In this document: piece by piece, positions 34,019 through 46,663 of the stretch | Layout: every line of letters starts with the position of its first letter | How positions within the stretch are numbered: the stretch's first letter is position 1 | Origin: Poteriospumella lacustris | Lineage: Eukaryota; Sar; Chrysophyceae; Chromulinales; Dinobryaceae | Length of the DNA: 46,663 nt | Direction: 5' to 3' | Assembly (NCBI GenBank): GCA_008000375.1 | Contig: SMOI01000224.1 | Location: forward strand, 5,978 to 52,640 | The notes under the pieces: generated by a model | What the model was told of the DNA's origin: nothing | The model's input: only the letters and a program-made list of their open reading frames with translations | The model's database searches: none | Translations under genes and position numbers: made by a program

Positions 34019-34449
34019 CTTTCGCCATCCATTAGAAACCAAACAAGAGGGGAAAATCAGAAAGGAAGCTGATATCTTCACTTTCTGAACTCGGTCATAA
34101 GATGTGTGGACCTTTCTGACGCATGCACGATTACCCATCATCCCAAGCGCCGCGTCGTGCCAAACAGCAGCAGGATGTTGGTGACGGCGTGACGGCCAAC
34201 GTTGAATGGCCACTTCATTCGGTACATTTCATTGCACTTAATAGCCCTATTTAGTTTACTTCTTTGCAGAATATACGTACTATGTACTTCTCAATGCCGT
34301 TGTCGAAACCGCTGCTGCTTTGGGATTCCTAGTCAATCCCACACGGCACACGAACGAGAATGTTGTTGATCGGATGACAAACTGTACAACAACAGAAAAC
34401 AAAACAATTTCTGTTTCACGACTTTGAACCTTCCCAAGAATTTTCTGAA
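34019..34449. promoter_or_regulatory. Divergent promoter region, mitochondrial RNA polymerase (-) and ATG3 (+)
   Basis: About 430 bp (about 310 if the polymerase starts at 34141) between start codons pointing apart. No clear TATA box or RNA gene is visible. Confidence 0.5.
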
Positions 34450-35474
34450 ATGGAAGAGGCTTTCAGACTTTTTAAAAGTACGCGGGAGTTCCTTACGCCG
34501 GTGCTCCAAGAATCGCAATTCTTAGAAAGAGGAATGGTTACCCCAGAAGAATTTGTTCGCGCTGGAGATCAATTAGTCAGATCTTCCCCTTCTTGGACGT
34601 GGGAATCTGGTGACGAAAAGTCTCGGCGACCATATCTCCCTCCAAACAAACAATTTTTGATGACCAGAAGTGTTCCATCACTACAACGAGTAGCGGCTAT
34701 GCAATCGTCCACATCCTACAAAGAATCGGAGGAAGAAGGAGGATCTTCCTCAACCGAAGCATGGTGTTTATCGGACTTCGGAAAGCCAAAACCTGAAAAT
34801 CCGGATGCTGATATCGACTTTGTCGACCTAGATGAGCTGAATGTATCTTCTCCGACCGGGAAGGAAGAAGCGAAAGCGCCTACCGCCCCAGCAGATGACT
34901 ACTTGGACATGGAAGATGCATCATTAAGTTTAGATGCTGCCACAGTGGCAAAGACGGACTCTTCATCAGTTTCTACGGTCAAGGTGCGGCGCTACGATGT
35001 GTCGATTACGTACGACAACTACTATCGCACTCCAAGAGTGTTTCTTTATGGATACAATGAGGATGGATCGCCCCTGGAGCCTGAGAAAATTTTTGAGGTA
35101 CTTCTTCACCCATGATCTTGTCATCCCCCTTCCCTTTTCGTTACTGACATGTGTTTACGGAATAGGATGTCATGCAAGATTATGCAAAGAGAACAGTAAC
35201 CATTGATCCGCATCCCCATTTGAATCGATCAGAAGGTATTTCGCATATGTACTGTAGCTCCTTTGTCGGTTTTATAAATTTCTCACTGTCGTTTCTTGTA
35301 GCATCAATTCATCCTTGTCGCCATGGACCAGCAATGCTGAACATTCTGACAGCCCTGAAAGAATCAGGAAATACGCCTAACGTTGACCAATATTTGTTCA
35401 TTTTTTTGAAGTTCATACAGAGCGTCATTCCAACCATCGAATATGATTACACGATTGATGTTCAGGCATCATAG
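34450..35474 (+). CDS. ATG3: ATG3, E2-like enzyme that conjugates ATG8 to phosphatidylethanolamine
   Basis: Exons 34450..35097, 35166..35235 and 35302..35474 (296 residues); 68- and 66-nt introns. ATG3 takes activated ATG8 from ATG7 and passes it to PE. The N-terminal helix (MEEAFRLFKSTREFLTPVLQ) is the membrane-curvature-sensing type. RRPYLPPNKQFLMTRSVP, YDVSITYDNYYRTPRVFLYGYNEDG and DVMQDYAKRTVTIDPHPHL are family blocks. The catalytic site is SIHPCRHGPAM with Cys245. YLFIFLKFIQSVIPTIEYDYT is the conserved C-terminal ATG7-facing helix region. The acidic loop includes DIDFVDLDEL (F124-x-x-L127), a candidate AIM. A GTAATC donor directly follows the TAG stop, and TTTTCAG occurs about 70 nt later, so a 3'UTR intron is possible. 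Confidence 0.95.
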
Positions 35475-35644
35475 GTAATCCTTCCCCTGGCTGCTCATGA
35501 ACGAGTGCTGAGTATGATAGCTCTGAAATGTAACTTTGTTTTCAGTCTCTGGAACATGACGAAACATATTTACCAAACTCTAATAAGAAAAGCTCAAATA
35601 CCTTCAGAAGAGAAGATGGCCCTACCGTTTGAGTTTACCATCGA

Positions 35645-35688
35645 GTGCTGGGTGAGCTTCCTTCCTCTACTTGATGCTCACCCAGCAC
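35645..35688. repeat. Perfect 13-bp inverted repeat with 18-bp loop
   Basis: GTGCTGGGTGAGC at 35645-35657 is matched by its exact reverse complement at 35676-35688. It could form a stable hairpin in RNA or be a palindromic protein site. It lies about 300 bp upstream of the ATP synthase d start and 170 bp downstream of the ATG3 stop. Confidence 0.8.
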
Positions 35689-35730
35689 GTCTTTCACGTG
35701 AAACGTCTTTCAGAAGTGAAACGTCTTCTG
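35687..35730 (+). repeat. Three ACGTCTT boxes, two within GTGAAACGTCTT spaced 18 bp
   Basis: ACGTCTTTCA occurs at 35687 and 35703, and ACGTCTTCTG at 35721. GTGAAACGTCTT occurs at 35698-35709 and 35716-35727. A CACGTG lies between the first two copies. This is a compact cluster of candidate transcription-factor sites. Confidence 0.6.
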
Positions 35731-35982
35731 TTATACGGTGGACGCCCACGAGGAGACACACCGCTATAACCGAAGCTTGAAAGCTGGCGACACACGCACA
35801 CAAAAAGGAGGAAAGAGCAGCATGTGTGGCACGGATTTCGCACTGTGCTGTGCTGTCTCAACCTCGTCGTGCCTTTTCCAGCGGTCCAGTTTTGTGCATG
35901 TCCATCACCCTTCTCCAGCTCGATCAAGAGAATTCTGCTCTTCTTCGCATCGGTCACTTCGAAAACCATCAATCTGAAAAAA

Positions 35983-36468
35983 ATGGCATTGAGCAAACTC
36001 AGCAAGTACAACTGGGAGAAGGTTCTTTCTAAGTTGCCCACGGTCGAAGCGAAGCGCCCTGCTTTGCTCCTCCGATCTGCCGTCAACGAAATTGTGGCTG
36101 AATCCGCTAAGTATGGCAACAAGCCTGCTGAAGTCGACTTCGCTGCCTACAAGAACAAGTTGAAGTTTACCGGAGCCACCGTTGATAAGCTTGAGGCTCT
36201 CTACAAGTCTAGAAAGTCTCCTGGTTATTTCGCCCAAGTTCCTGAGTTCACTGTTGCCAAGCGCCAAGTGACTGCCAGCGTTCTTGAGCGCATCGTCGAG
36301 GCCCGTAAGCAAGATATTGCTGAATTGACTGCACAGCTCGAAGGTTTGTCGCAGTTGACGATCTCCGGCGAAACCTCCGTCGGTGAGTTGACTGATCGCT
36401 TCCCTGAAATCTCGCGCGACATTGAGTCGGACATCAAGACCCACGATTGGGCTGGTGCTAAGAATTAA
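35983..36468 (+). CDS. ATP5PD: Mitochondrial ATP synthase subunit d
   Basis: Single exon, 161 residues, the usual length for subunit d. Start context AAAAAAATGG is strong. The protein is mostly helical and charged (YNWEKVLSKLP near the N-terminus; VDFAAYKNKLKFTGATVDKLEALYKS; RIVEARKQDIAELTAQLEGL). W near the N-terminus followed by a long helix, then the D-F-x-x-Y-K block, fits the F1Fo peripheral-stalk subunit d (ATP5H). No cleavable presequence is obvious, which is also common for this subunit. It is convergent with the DEAD-box gene (214 bp). Confidence 0.78.
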   Translation: MALSKLSKYNWEKVLSKLPTVEAKRPALLLRSAVNEIVAESAKYGNKPAEVDFAAYKNKLKFTGATVDKLEALYKSRKSPGYFAQVPEFTVAKRQVTASVLERIVEARKQDIAELTAQLEGLSQLTISGETSVGELTDRFPEISRDIESDIKTHDWAGAKN

Positions 36469-36682
36469 GCGCAGCTGGGTAGATCTACGACGAAGAACCT
36501 TCACAATGAACCATACAGTAAACGCTGTTCCATTGGAACAGTATATAAATATACATAATAGGTGATGGATCTGATGATGTTTACTTAAATGAGGGTTTCC
36601 AGAAAAAAGAACGTGAACTTGAAGTACAAAAATGAAATTCCTCAAAACTTCATGGTGCTTTGACTTTTGTTAGCTGAAGTGT

Positions 36683-38880
<2,198 letters not shown>

Positions 38881-39320
38881 GGTGCTGGAAAGATATCAAA
38901 ATATATCTGTGTGACGATGAATTGTGTCCCGATGCTGTCCCAATCGCCAACCTTCTTTGGGGTCGTCCTCGTTTTCGAATCGAGATTGGTTGGAACGGAA
39001 GGAAGGGGAGCGTTGGCTTCAGAGATGGATGCAAGAGTGTGACTTCATGATGTGATAGATCAAGTGGCATTTTGTCTTCATGCAAGCGACCGTTACAAGT
39101 TTTCGCTCTTTCGATCCTTTGGGCCTTTGTTTCTTTCATTCATGTTTGGTCAGAATTGTGCTAACTTACGTTAGTGTCTAGAATAAAAAGCAATACCGCA
39201 GTTCATTCACGAGGCTTTCGACAGAAAGTTGAGTGCCTGAATGTCATCTATCGACCTGTAAAGTGACATTAGTTATTTTGATCAAAAGTAGTTGTCGATA
39301 TTGATTGTCAAGCAAGCAGT
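38881..39320. promoter_or_regulatory. Divergent promoter region, DEAD-box helicase (-) and coiled-coil gene (+)
   Basis: 440 bp between start codons pointing apart; no RNA gene or convincing TATA box is seen. Confidence 0.5.
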
Positions 39321-41331
39321 ATGGAAGAAAGTTTTGACGAGAGTCTTCTGTCTAAATTCCAAGAATCATCAGCTGCCAATGACTCCGATGATGAAGAACA
39401 GCAGGCTTCTAGTAGTAGTGACTCGGAGCAGTCGAATGCAGTGGATTTAAAATCGGCCGATATCAAGCTTCAGCAAATGCGTCGTGTAGCTCGAAAGAAG
39501 CGAGGCGACGGGCATAAACTGAAGGTAAGCAATAACGATACTGCAACTCTTTTTTATTGCACTTTAATTGATTATTGCCATTGGTACCAAGGGCTTGCAA
39601 TCGTATGAAACTGTTGTGAAAGCTCAATCACTTCGTAGAATGCACGAAGGATTGTCGACAATTCTTGGGCTGCACACACCGGTGGAGTTATCGTCAATTT
39701 GTGGCTGTTTGAAGCTGAAGGTTCAACAAAAGGCGAGCAACTCCATAGAGCAAGTTCTTAGATACGCTAGTGCTCATGAAGAGATGGTTGAAGATCGAAC
39801 AAAGCATATTTTGGGGTTCATGTGGGAAGGAGCGCTTTGGGAGTATTTGCATTCCATAGGCCATCCAGTTCATAATATGCGCATTGATCCACGAGAAACT
39901 ATCTATGAAATATGGAAGAAGGGTGGTTTGCTTGCTTCTCATGGAGTCTTTACTCCGCACTTCATTGCAAGAGAAGTGAAAAAACGCAATGAATGGATCC
40001 AATCAGACGACATTCAAAAACGATTGGAGGCTTTGCAAGAGGCGCAAGACAAAGCCAAAGTGGCAGAGCGCAAAGTCATCTCTGAGCATGACTACACTAA
40101 TATTTTGCAGTATTTTAATATGATGGCATCGCTTCGCCGATTGGAGACCAGTGTTCGGGAGTATTTGATATCTGAAGTCGAAATCGCCCGATCCAGAATT
40201 GATTCACTGCAAGACCAAGCACGAATCTTACGAAATCAGTTGGCAGAAAATGAAAAGCAGTTTATTGCAGTAACAGAGGCATTGAATTCCAAGCTGGCCA
40301 GCGCTGAATTTACTCGCGATCGGGCTGTCAAATCACGAATTCATATGGAAGCATCGATGAGTCGCTTGAACGGAATTCTCGATTCGTATATTGCTGCGGA
40401 AGCAAATCGAGAAGAACTTCATGGAGGTACAATGCAGGCACAGAAAGCACGCCAAATAGATAAGCTTCCGACCGTTATGCAAGAAACAGTTCGAAAATTG
40501 CAACAATATCGGGAGCAACGAGATGCTGCTGATGACTTACTTCGGGTGCGGGCTCGATGTCACGTGCACGAAATTGACCAGCTTAATGGCACGATGAATG
40601 ACATGGAAAAGGAGTATCAAATTATGGTCGATCAACATACGCATGCCGTCGGGAACTACAATAGTCTCATCCAGAACTACGTTCTGAGCGAACGAAAGGT
40701 AAAGCGACTTGAGGAACAACATCATTATCATGTGCAAAGCAGTTGGACATCGGCTACGCACCTAGCGGGGCAGGTCCTGGAATACAAAACACGTATTAAG
40801 ACGGTGAAACCCGTACTCATAGCGGGAATAACGCATTCAAATCCGCAAATTGTCAATTTGTGTTGGTCGCTGATCAATTCGTTGCAGTTGGCACCTTCGG
40901 TGGAAGAATACGCGCGTCTAGAAAACACGATGCTCATGAAGAAAGAGGAATTGGTATCGTGGAAGTATGAGCAATTGGAAAGAACCCGGGCAGCGATCTT
41001 GGCATCGAGCCCCAAGACCAAGAAGAAAGTGACCGGAAAGAAAGGTGTGGCCTCTGCAGCATCGCCAGCGAAGAGCAAAGCGAAAGGCAAATCTGATGAC
41101 GCGTCATTAACGGGACGATCAGTCACATCGGCCAGTTCTGGTGGAACAGCAAAATCGAAGAAAGGGGCACCCCCATTGAAAAAACCTGGTTCAGCAACAG
41201 GCAGTGGACGAGGCAGCGGGCGAAACAGTGGTGCGCCTTCGCCATCCCCCTCTAAGCCATCAACTCCCTCCGTGAAATCGCCACCAGGCAAATCACCAAA
41301 CAAGTCTCCAGCGAAAACGAAAAAGAAATGA
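39321..41331 (+). CDS. Coiled-coil protein with acidic start and very basic K/S/P tail
   Basis: Exons 39321..39524 and 39592..41331 (647 residues); 67-nt phase-0 intron. The N-terminus is acidic and serine-rich (SDDEEQQASSSSDSEQ). A central region with a W/F-rich block (HILGFMWEGALWEYLHSIGH) precedes about 250 residues of heptad-like helices (RRLETSVREYLISEVEIARS; QDQARILRNQLAENEKQF). The last ~120 residues are K/S/P/G-rich (SPKTKKKVTGKKG ... SPAKTKKK), like microtubule- or nucleic-acid-binding tails. I do not recognise the family. A flagellar or cytoskeletal role is possible but is a guess. Confidence 0.7.
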
Positions 41332-41579
41332 TCTTTCCTTTATCATGCGGAGGGAAGTTTCGATCTTGTTCCTCTTGCATTGTATAGCATCCTCGTGTGC
41401 TTGTTGACGAGGACTGCGTTTGTAAATGTACATATTGAGTGTCCTGGCGGTCGACATCTGAACGCCCGTTCTTTTTTTGATCGCATTCTGGAGAGTTAAC
41501 TGAGGGAAAACCGACAAATTACACGATGGAACGAAGCCGATACGTATCAGTGAACGAATTTCCTTCCTTTGGTGATGGT
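41332..41579. other. Convergent 3' spacer
   Basis: About 250 bp between the stops of the coiled-coil gene and the VPS39-like gene. Nothing else is visible. Confidence 0.4.
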
Positions 41580-44500
41580 CTACTTTCTAGTGCTATTCGC
41601 CGTGTTGCTGTTGTTACTTCCATCCTTCGCGGTTGACACGGTGCGCACATACACCTCTCGCGTGCGCAGCAGTTGATGAACAATCTACGACAAGAGCATC
41701 GAACAAATCAGCGTCCTTTCTCTAATGCGAGACGGAGCAAGGAGCGATCGATGGACACAACATACCTGCAAATTTCGCTTCCGGGAGCTCTGGTATTCGT
41801 ACACAATCTGAAAGTACTTCACCAACACGGACACGGGTGTATTCCGTGGCAGCAATTCCAAGAACGCGTTGACATCAAAGCGGTCATAATACTTCTCGGC
41901 CAACGACACGACCAAATCAAACTTCGCATCGCGGTGCATCTGCTGAATGGCTTCTTCTTCCACATCCAAAATTACTTCAAACAATATCAAATAGATCTCA
42001 CCCGGTGTGGACAAATTGATGGGCACGGCTGGCAACGCACCCGCAGTCGTCAATGGATTCGTCACCATGAAGAAAGCACGTTTACCTTGCCCAGCGGCGC
42101 CACTTTTATTGGCCACTTTCGATGCATTCGTAGACATATTGGAGGCGGAAGCGGAGGCTGACGCTGCGGCTTCGACAATGCCCATGTCACCCACCATGAT
42201 GCCATAAATGCGCGAACAATAATGCTCGGCCAAGTCTTGATTGTTCAGTTGATGCAAATAGATCTTCAGCACTTCCCGGTGACGACCCAAACGGGACAAG
42301 ACCAGGGCATTCTCTTGCAAATACGTCCGTGGAAGGAATTTCAGCACGCGTTGTGGATGATACTCGGGGGAAATAGACAAGAACGCCTGCAATTTACGAC
42401 GGTAAATCTTGTACATCCGCAACGTCTCCGAATCGGTCGTCAAATCGGCCAAATCAATCGTATCGTGGTTGATATGCTCCAATTCTGCATCCATGGGCAA
42501 GCCTTCCACCAACAACTGCGCAAATTCATCGTGCATATTGGCCGGGGCTTCGCCACTGCTCACCAAGCATTCTAAGCGAAACAGAGAAAGAGATTTAGAC
42601 TGATCATTGTTTGGCACATATTTTCTGTCGCATTTCTATACGACGTACCAAGGAACGCGACGGCCAAGGCGTGGCCATTGGCCAAATACGCATCCGCCAA
42701 CACTTGACTGACAATCTTCTCGTTCTGCCATCCGAAGACACCTTTCTCTTTGCCCTTGCTGCCCGTACCACTGCTGGCTCCAAAGTTCAACTGACCGCGA
42801 TTGTAGTTTTGCTTCGGAGACGTCGATCGTAAGAACGTCAACACTTCGGTAATCGTCACACCTTTCCCTCCAAAGGAGGTCTTACCCACAGGGCGACATA
42901 CCAAGACGCATAGACCCAACTACACATAACGCACCCGAGTCAGTCACCAGATGAACCAGTGGGCACCCAAAACAAACGATATGTACACCTACCTCAGCAT
43001 CGTATTCCAGAACCGATTTCAACGCCGCTAATGCTTGTTTGGGTAAGTTGACATCGTCTTCGTGGTACCACAACCATTGCAAATACTCAGCCGTCCAGCG
43101 ATAGAATTGATCCCGCGTCCAGCCAGTACCGGTCACGCATTTATCTTCGGTCAACGCCGCTAAGACTCTCGCGTGCTGGTTTTGCGAACGATACAGCCAT
43201 AACAAGGCTTCGATGTAAGAATCACCGTTGGATGCCAGCAGCACCGAACAACTTTCAATTTGACAACGATTGGTGCCCTTCAACAAGTCGATGACCACGT
43301 TCTTCTTCGGTGGCGCACAATTCATCAGCGCAAAGAGGTACATGGTGTCACAGAGAATTGCTCGGCCGATTTCCTCATCGGGATTGGCGATATAGTCCTA
43401 CACAGCAAGCAGCATGCAGCATGCAGCACATCGTTAGCCATCGTTGCCGATGGTGCAAAGGACGAGCCACCTACCTCATCGTTTTCATCAATCGCGGACG
43501 CGGACGTGCCCATCAAACCCGAAGATATCGACATGGACGATCCCATCATAGACGCACCACTAAAAGACGCTGCACTGCCCTTGTATCCTGTTGAAAACGA
43601 AGGTTTCGCAGAGGACGAAGCCATGAACCCTACTTCTCGAACTTTATCCGCCTTCTCTGCTCGTCGTAAAATAGCGGGCCGATGATGGTCACAAAGAATT
43701 GCTACTGCTGCAGCTGCACGTTGTAAAACCGAACCAGAATACTTCTTGCCTTGATTGGGATTGATGCTCAAGGCATTCTGAAGATTGTGAGGAATGAAAT
43801 CCGGGAAGTTCGCAGCCACCGTCAAGAAATCGGTCTTCGCAAGAATGAAGTTCTGCACGGCTTTCTCAAAGTCCCCTTTGGCCAACATCGCAAAGGCATT
43901 GGCCTCGTAAATACAGCGAACATCAATGCCGGCAATCAAGTTCTTGTTCTCACAGACTTGACATAAGCGCAGGGCCTCCTCGTGGCAATTGGAAGCAACC
44001 AACGCTTCGACTTGGGTAGCGAGAGGTACCATTTTCAAAGCCGTCAATTGATCACCATTGCAAACGAAGACATGCTGTCCCAGAGAATTGACTGGAGGAA
44101 TACCTTCTTCGCGGTTGATGGCAAACGACAACGACTGAGAACTGGGCGTAGAAATCGAGATCTTCTGCAGTGCCACCAGATTCGACAAGCTGTGAATCTC
44201 AATCGAAGAATCGCTCAGACAGGAGACGATGAAAGGATTCAAAATCTCCACTGCATTTGGCATGGCGCTCCATTCCAAACGCTCTTCGTTGGCAGAACCA
44301 AATGCAAACGACTGTCCTTGTGCCACCGCATCCGCATCCAAAAAGACACCTTGTGCTCCCAACGACAACAAAATCGTTTCACGTCGGAATGCGTTTGTTG
44401 GGCACTGATCGGGAATAAAAGCAAAAACAAAGAAAAACAGATCAATAAAAATGATGCATGGAAAAGGAATTTAAACCGGCCATCAAGGATATTTACCTCT

Positions 44501-45231
44501 GTAATCACCATCTTGTGTTCTCGTTCCACGTCAAGAATCCGACTGGTCAAGCCCGACGTCAAATCTAGGCATTCGTAGAACTTCTTATAGGCAATAATCA
44601 CCGAATTCTTGACATAAGCAATGGATTTAGGCACATCAATCAAATTGAACTCGCGTCGCAACGTGAAGCCAGGGTGTTGCCATCCATAATGCGACAGTTT
44701 CTTCTTGTTCACCACGACAACACCATTCTGTCGCTCACCAACTGCGAATAAATGATACGTTTTCGCATCCGCAATTGAGCCTAAAAGTTGGCTGAATTGT
44801 GAATCGAACGCATAGATGCTACCGTCCATGATACCAATGATCAATCGCCAGCTCTATTGGTGACATATACAATTCGGGGTCAGAAAATGAAAGAAAATGA
44901 CGGAAAAAGAGATATACCTCTACTATCACCAAGGACTGGACAGCTTTCTTGTCCTTCGTGGCCTTTCGAATGGTGTCGCCACTGCGGCAAGAGTAAATTT
45001 TTCCTGAACAACCAAGGAGAACAAATCAGCGTGATCGATGAATCCCCGAGAAGGATAAAAAGGATGAGGCGTACCACTCGCAGTATTTTCAATTCGACTT
45101 TCGTAAAGAATCAAGTTTCCTTCACTAGTACCAGCAAAAAGTCGTCTACCTTGTCCTGTGACGGATATAGATTCCACTTTCGAGGTGCGGAATCCATCAA
45201 CAGGATGTCGCTCGAACACATTTCGTTGCAT
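41580..45231 (-). CDS. VPS39: VPS39/VAM6 or TGFBRAP1/VPS3-type subunit of HOPS/CORVET
   Basis: Eight exons (45231..45075, 45003..44918, 44853..44497, 44404..43475, 43397..42993, 42919..42649, 42571..41766, 41684..41580), introns 64-92 nt, 1038 residues. HOPS and CORVET tether endosomes, vacuoles and autophagosomes through Rab GTPases. The N-terminus is a CNH-type beta-propeller (VTGQGRRLFAGTSEGNLILYES; KAVQSLVIVESWRLIIGIMDGSIYAFD). The middle has clathrin-heavy-chain-like helices (ALVASNCHEEALRLCQVCEN; CIYEANAFAMLAKGDFEKAV; YIEALLWLYRSQNQHARVLA). The C-terminus (KFLPRTYLQENALVLSRLGRHREVLKIYLHQL; AFLELLPRNTPVSVLVKYFQ; IVHQLLRTREVYVRT) fits the Vps39 domains 1 and 2. Ala/Ser-rich and Gly-rich inserts make it longer than typical. 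VPS39 versus VPS3/TGFBRAP1 is not settled. Confidence 0.85.
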
Positions 45232-45695
45232 CGTTGGGACGACAAAATTCGAAGAGAAGGTTGAATCCTTTCAAAAAAAACTTGCGTCGCCAATCAATAA
45301 TATGATCGATTGTTTTGCGAGGTTACTCGAGGATTATGGATTAGATCCGATCGCCGATCTGTAGTCAGGGCTTGTTGGGCGAGGCGGATGCTGGAGTCAT
45401 CGTCGTCATGTCACTACTAGCCGGTACTCTCTTTTTAGGACATATAGTCTACTCGTGTATATATATACTTCGAGTGTGATCGACATTTTGTGTACGTCTT
45501 TTGTTTGTGGGCGATGTCGACTGGCTTTGTTCAAAAGTATCGATGCATACATTTCCATCGTTTAACTACTCAAGATATACCAATCACCCGACAAACAAAC
45601 TCGAGATCACGAGATAAGAGAGGTGGATTGGGTCATTATCTTTGTTTGGGAACAAGAACTCGTTGTGACTTAGATACTGTTCCTTTATCCTAAGT
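45232..45695. promoter_or_regulatory. Divergent promoter region, VPS39-like (-) and golgin-like gene (+)
   Basis: 464 bp between start codons pointing apart. It includes the self-complementary AT-rich GTATATATATAC at about 45457-45468, a possible TATA element. Confidence 0.45.
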
Positions 45696-46663
45696 ATGGA
45701 GCCATCGGAAACGAAAAAGAAGTCAATCCAAGACTTGTCAAAAGAGGAACTCCTTGTGGTGTTTGAGAAATTGAGACAACAAACGGTTCAATTATCACAG
45801 GCAAAAAAAGATGCAGAGCAGCAACTAGACGCCTCCCAGATCGAGAAAGAGGAAATCAGAAAGAAGGCTCACCAAGTTGTCCTGCGTTGTAAGGAATTGG
45901 AGAAGAGAAATCAGGAATTAGAGGCTGCAGCTGTGAGCTCTTCTGCTTCCGAAACCGCTTCTACTGGAATTGATGGTGCACCCATCGACGAGAGATTAGC
46001 CGCGCTACAGAAAGAGAGTGCCAAATACAAGGAAGCCTTCGATCAGCTCGCACAGAAATTTAGATCGTTCAAGGCTGTTTTCGAAGAGCAAAAGCTCAGC
46101 CTGCAGAAGGCTAATGAAGAATTATCACACTTAAAGAATTCGGAACCAGTAACTCGACACCCCTTGGAAGATTCCACTTTGGGGAGCGATCGCAGTAGCA
46201 TCAGTCAATTGGAGACCAAAATCAGCGAATTACAAGCAAAGCTGCTGTCACAAAATGAGGTAATATCTTCACTCGAATGATGATCTTTTCTTATTTGATC
46301 TTTCTATAAACTTCTTGGTTTGCAGACAAATATTGAATCAGCTGGACTGATTCAGTCCCTCCAACATCAGCTCAACGAGGAACAACGAGAGAAAGCCTCC
46401 GCTACAGCAGCCCTGGAGCGCGTGACTTCAGGGTACCACGAGGCGCAAACCAACACCACTCGGCTTGAGGGTGAGGTAGCGTCGCTACGCCGCCAGCTGA
46501 GCGAGCAGGTTGCGAGCGACGCTGCACGAGCGGAGACAGTTCTTTCATTAGAGCAGGAGAAGGCTGCGTTGCATGAGCAGGTGGCATCGCTGCAGCGGGC
46601 GCAAGAGTCGAGCGCGGCGGACCTGGAGCGCGTGACGTCGGTGTACAACGAGGCGCAAGAGGC
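45696..46663 (+). CDS. Golgin-like long coiled-coil protein, 3'-truncated by window edge
   Basis: Exons 45696..46259 and 46326..(46663, open); 66-nt phase-0 intron; about 300 residues visible. The N-terminus (SIQDLSKEELLVVFEKLRQQTVQL) begins almost continuous heptads rich in E, K, Q, L (KKDAEQQLDASQIEKEEIRKKAHQ). This resembles golgin/TATA-modulatory-type tethers, although any long coiled coil could look like this. From about 46410 on, repeats of about 70 residues start (ALERVTSGYHEAQ, then DLERVTSVYNEAQE). GC content and codon choice also change sharply there. A C-terminal GRIP or similar domain, if any, is outside the window. Confidence 0.75.
46413..46663 (+). repeat. Start of a 210-bp tandem repeat array coding 70-residue coiled-coil units
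   Basis: CTGGAGCGCGTGAC begins at 46413 and again at 46623, 210 bp later, each followed by a near-identical stretch ending GAGGCGCAA. Only one full unit and the start of the next are inside the window. Confidence 0.7.

Larger units (their letters stand above)
35475..35982. promoter_or_regulatory. Upstream region of ATP synthase d with hairpin and repeated boxes
   Basis: 508 bp between ATG3 and the ATP synthase d gene. It holds a perfect 13-bp inverted repeat (35645-35688), a CACGTG E/G-box (35695-35700) and two copies of GTGAAACGTCTT 18 bp apart. The open frame at 35505-35780 shows no family resemblance and is not called a gene. Confidence 0.55.

Noticed and set aside
35505-35780. 91-codon open frame after ATG3
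   Set aside because: No family resemblance, mixed composition and it runs over the inverted repeat; better explained as spacer or possible UTR.

Overview
This is a gene-dense nuclear segment of a unicellular eukaryote. About 19 protein-coding genes and one tRNA lie in 46.7 kb on both strands. Coding regions are split by GT-AG introns that are almost all 56-100 nt long (33 inferred; the single outlier is 367 nt), and the standard genetic code is used. Mitochondrial genes (a T7-like RNA polymerase, a mitochondrial-type methionyl-tRNA synthetase, a complex I MWFE-like subunit and ATP synthase subunit d) point to an aerobic protist with ordinary mitochondria. Nothing suggests a plastid. An amoebozoan or a similar free-living protist fits, but the taxon cannot be fixed from this sequence alone.

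Layout. 1-9.2 kb: the 3' part of an ankyrin/UBA protein, a membrane-anchored protein of unknown function, an ATG14/UVRAG-family subunit of the autophagy PI3-kinase complex, an arabinokinase-type glycosyltransferase and an AAAP amino-acid transporter. 9.7-16 kb: a Ubl-like membrane protein, a secreted S51 (cyanophycinase-like) peptidase, a 96-residue single-pass protein, mitochondrial MetRS, tRNA-Val(UAC) and an NDUFA1-like subunit. 16.4-29.7 kb: one HUWE1/TOM1/UPL-type HECT ubiquitin ligase of about 4402 residues, 12.9 kb of it in a single exon. 30-36.5 kb: ATG8, mitochondrial RNA polymerase, ATG3 and ATP synthase d. 36.7-46.7 kb: a DBP2/DDX5 DEAD-box helicase, a coiled-coil protein with a basic tail, a VPS39/TGFBRAP1-type HOPS/CORVET subunit and the 5' part of a golgin-like coiled-coil gene whose repeats run off the window.

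The main theme is autophagy and endolysosomal traffic. ATG14/UVRAG-like (PI3-kinase complex), ATG8 (membrane conjugate), ATG3 (the E2 that lipidates ATG8), VPS39-like (lysosomal tethering) and a HUWE1-type E3 all lie within about 42 kb. ATG8 shares a divergent promoter with the HUWE1-type gene, and ATG3 shares one with the mitochondrial RNA polymerase. The predicted ATG8 ends exactly at the conjugating glycine, so it would not need ATG4 priming. The ATG14-like protein ends in an LIR/AIM-like motif, and ATG3 carries another candidate. Gene models were spliced by hand from reading frame, splice signals and family motifs; no search or alignment was run.
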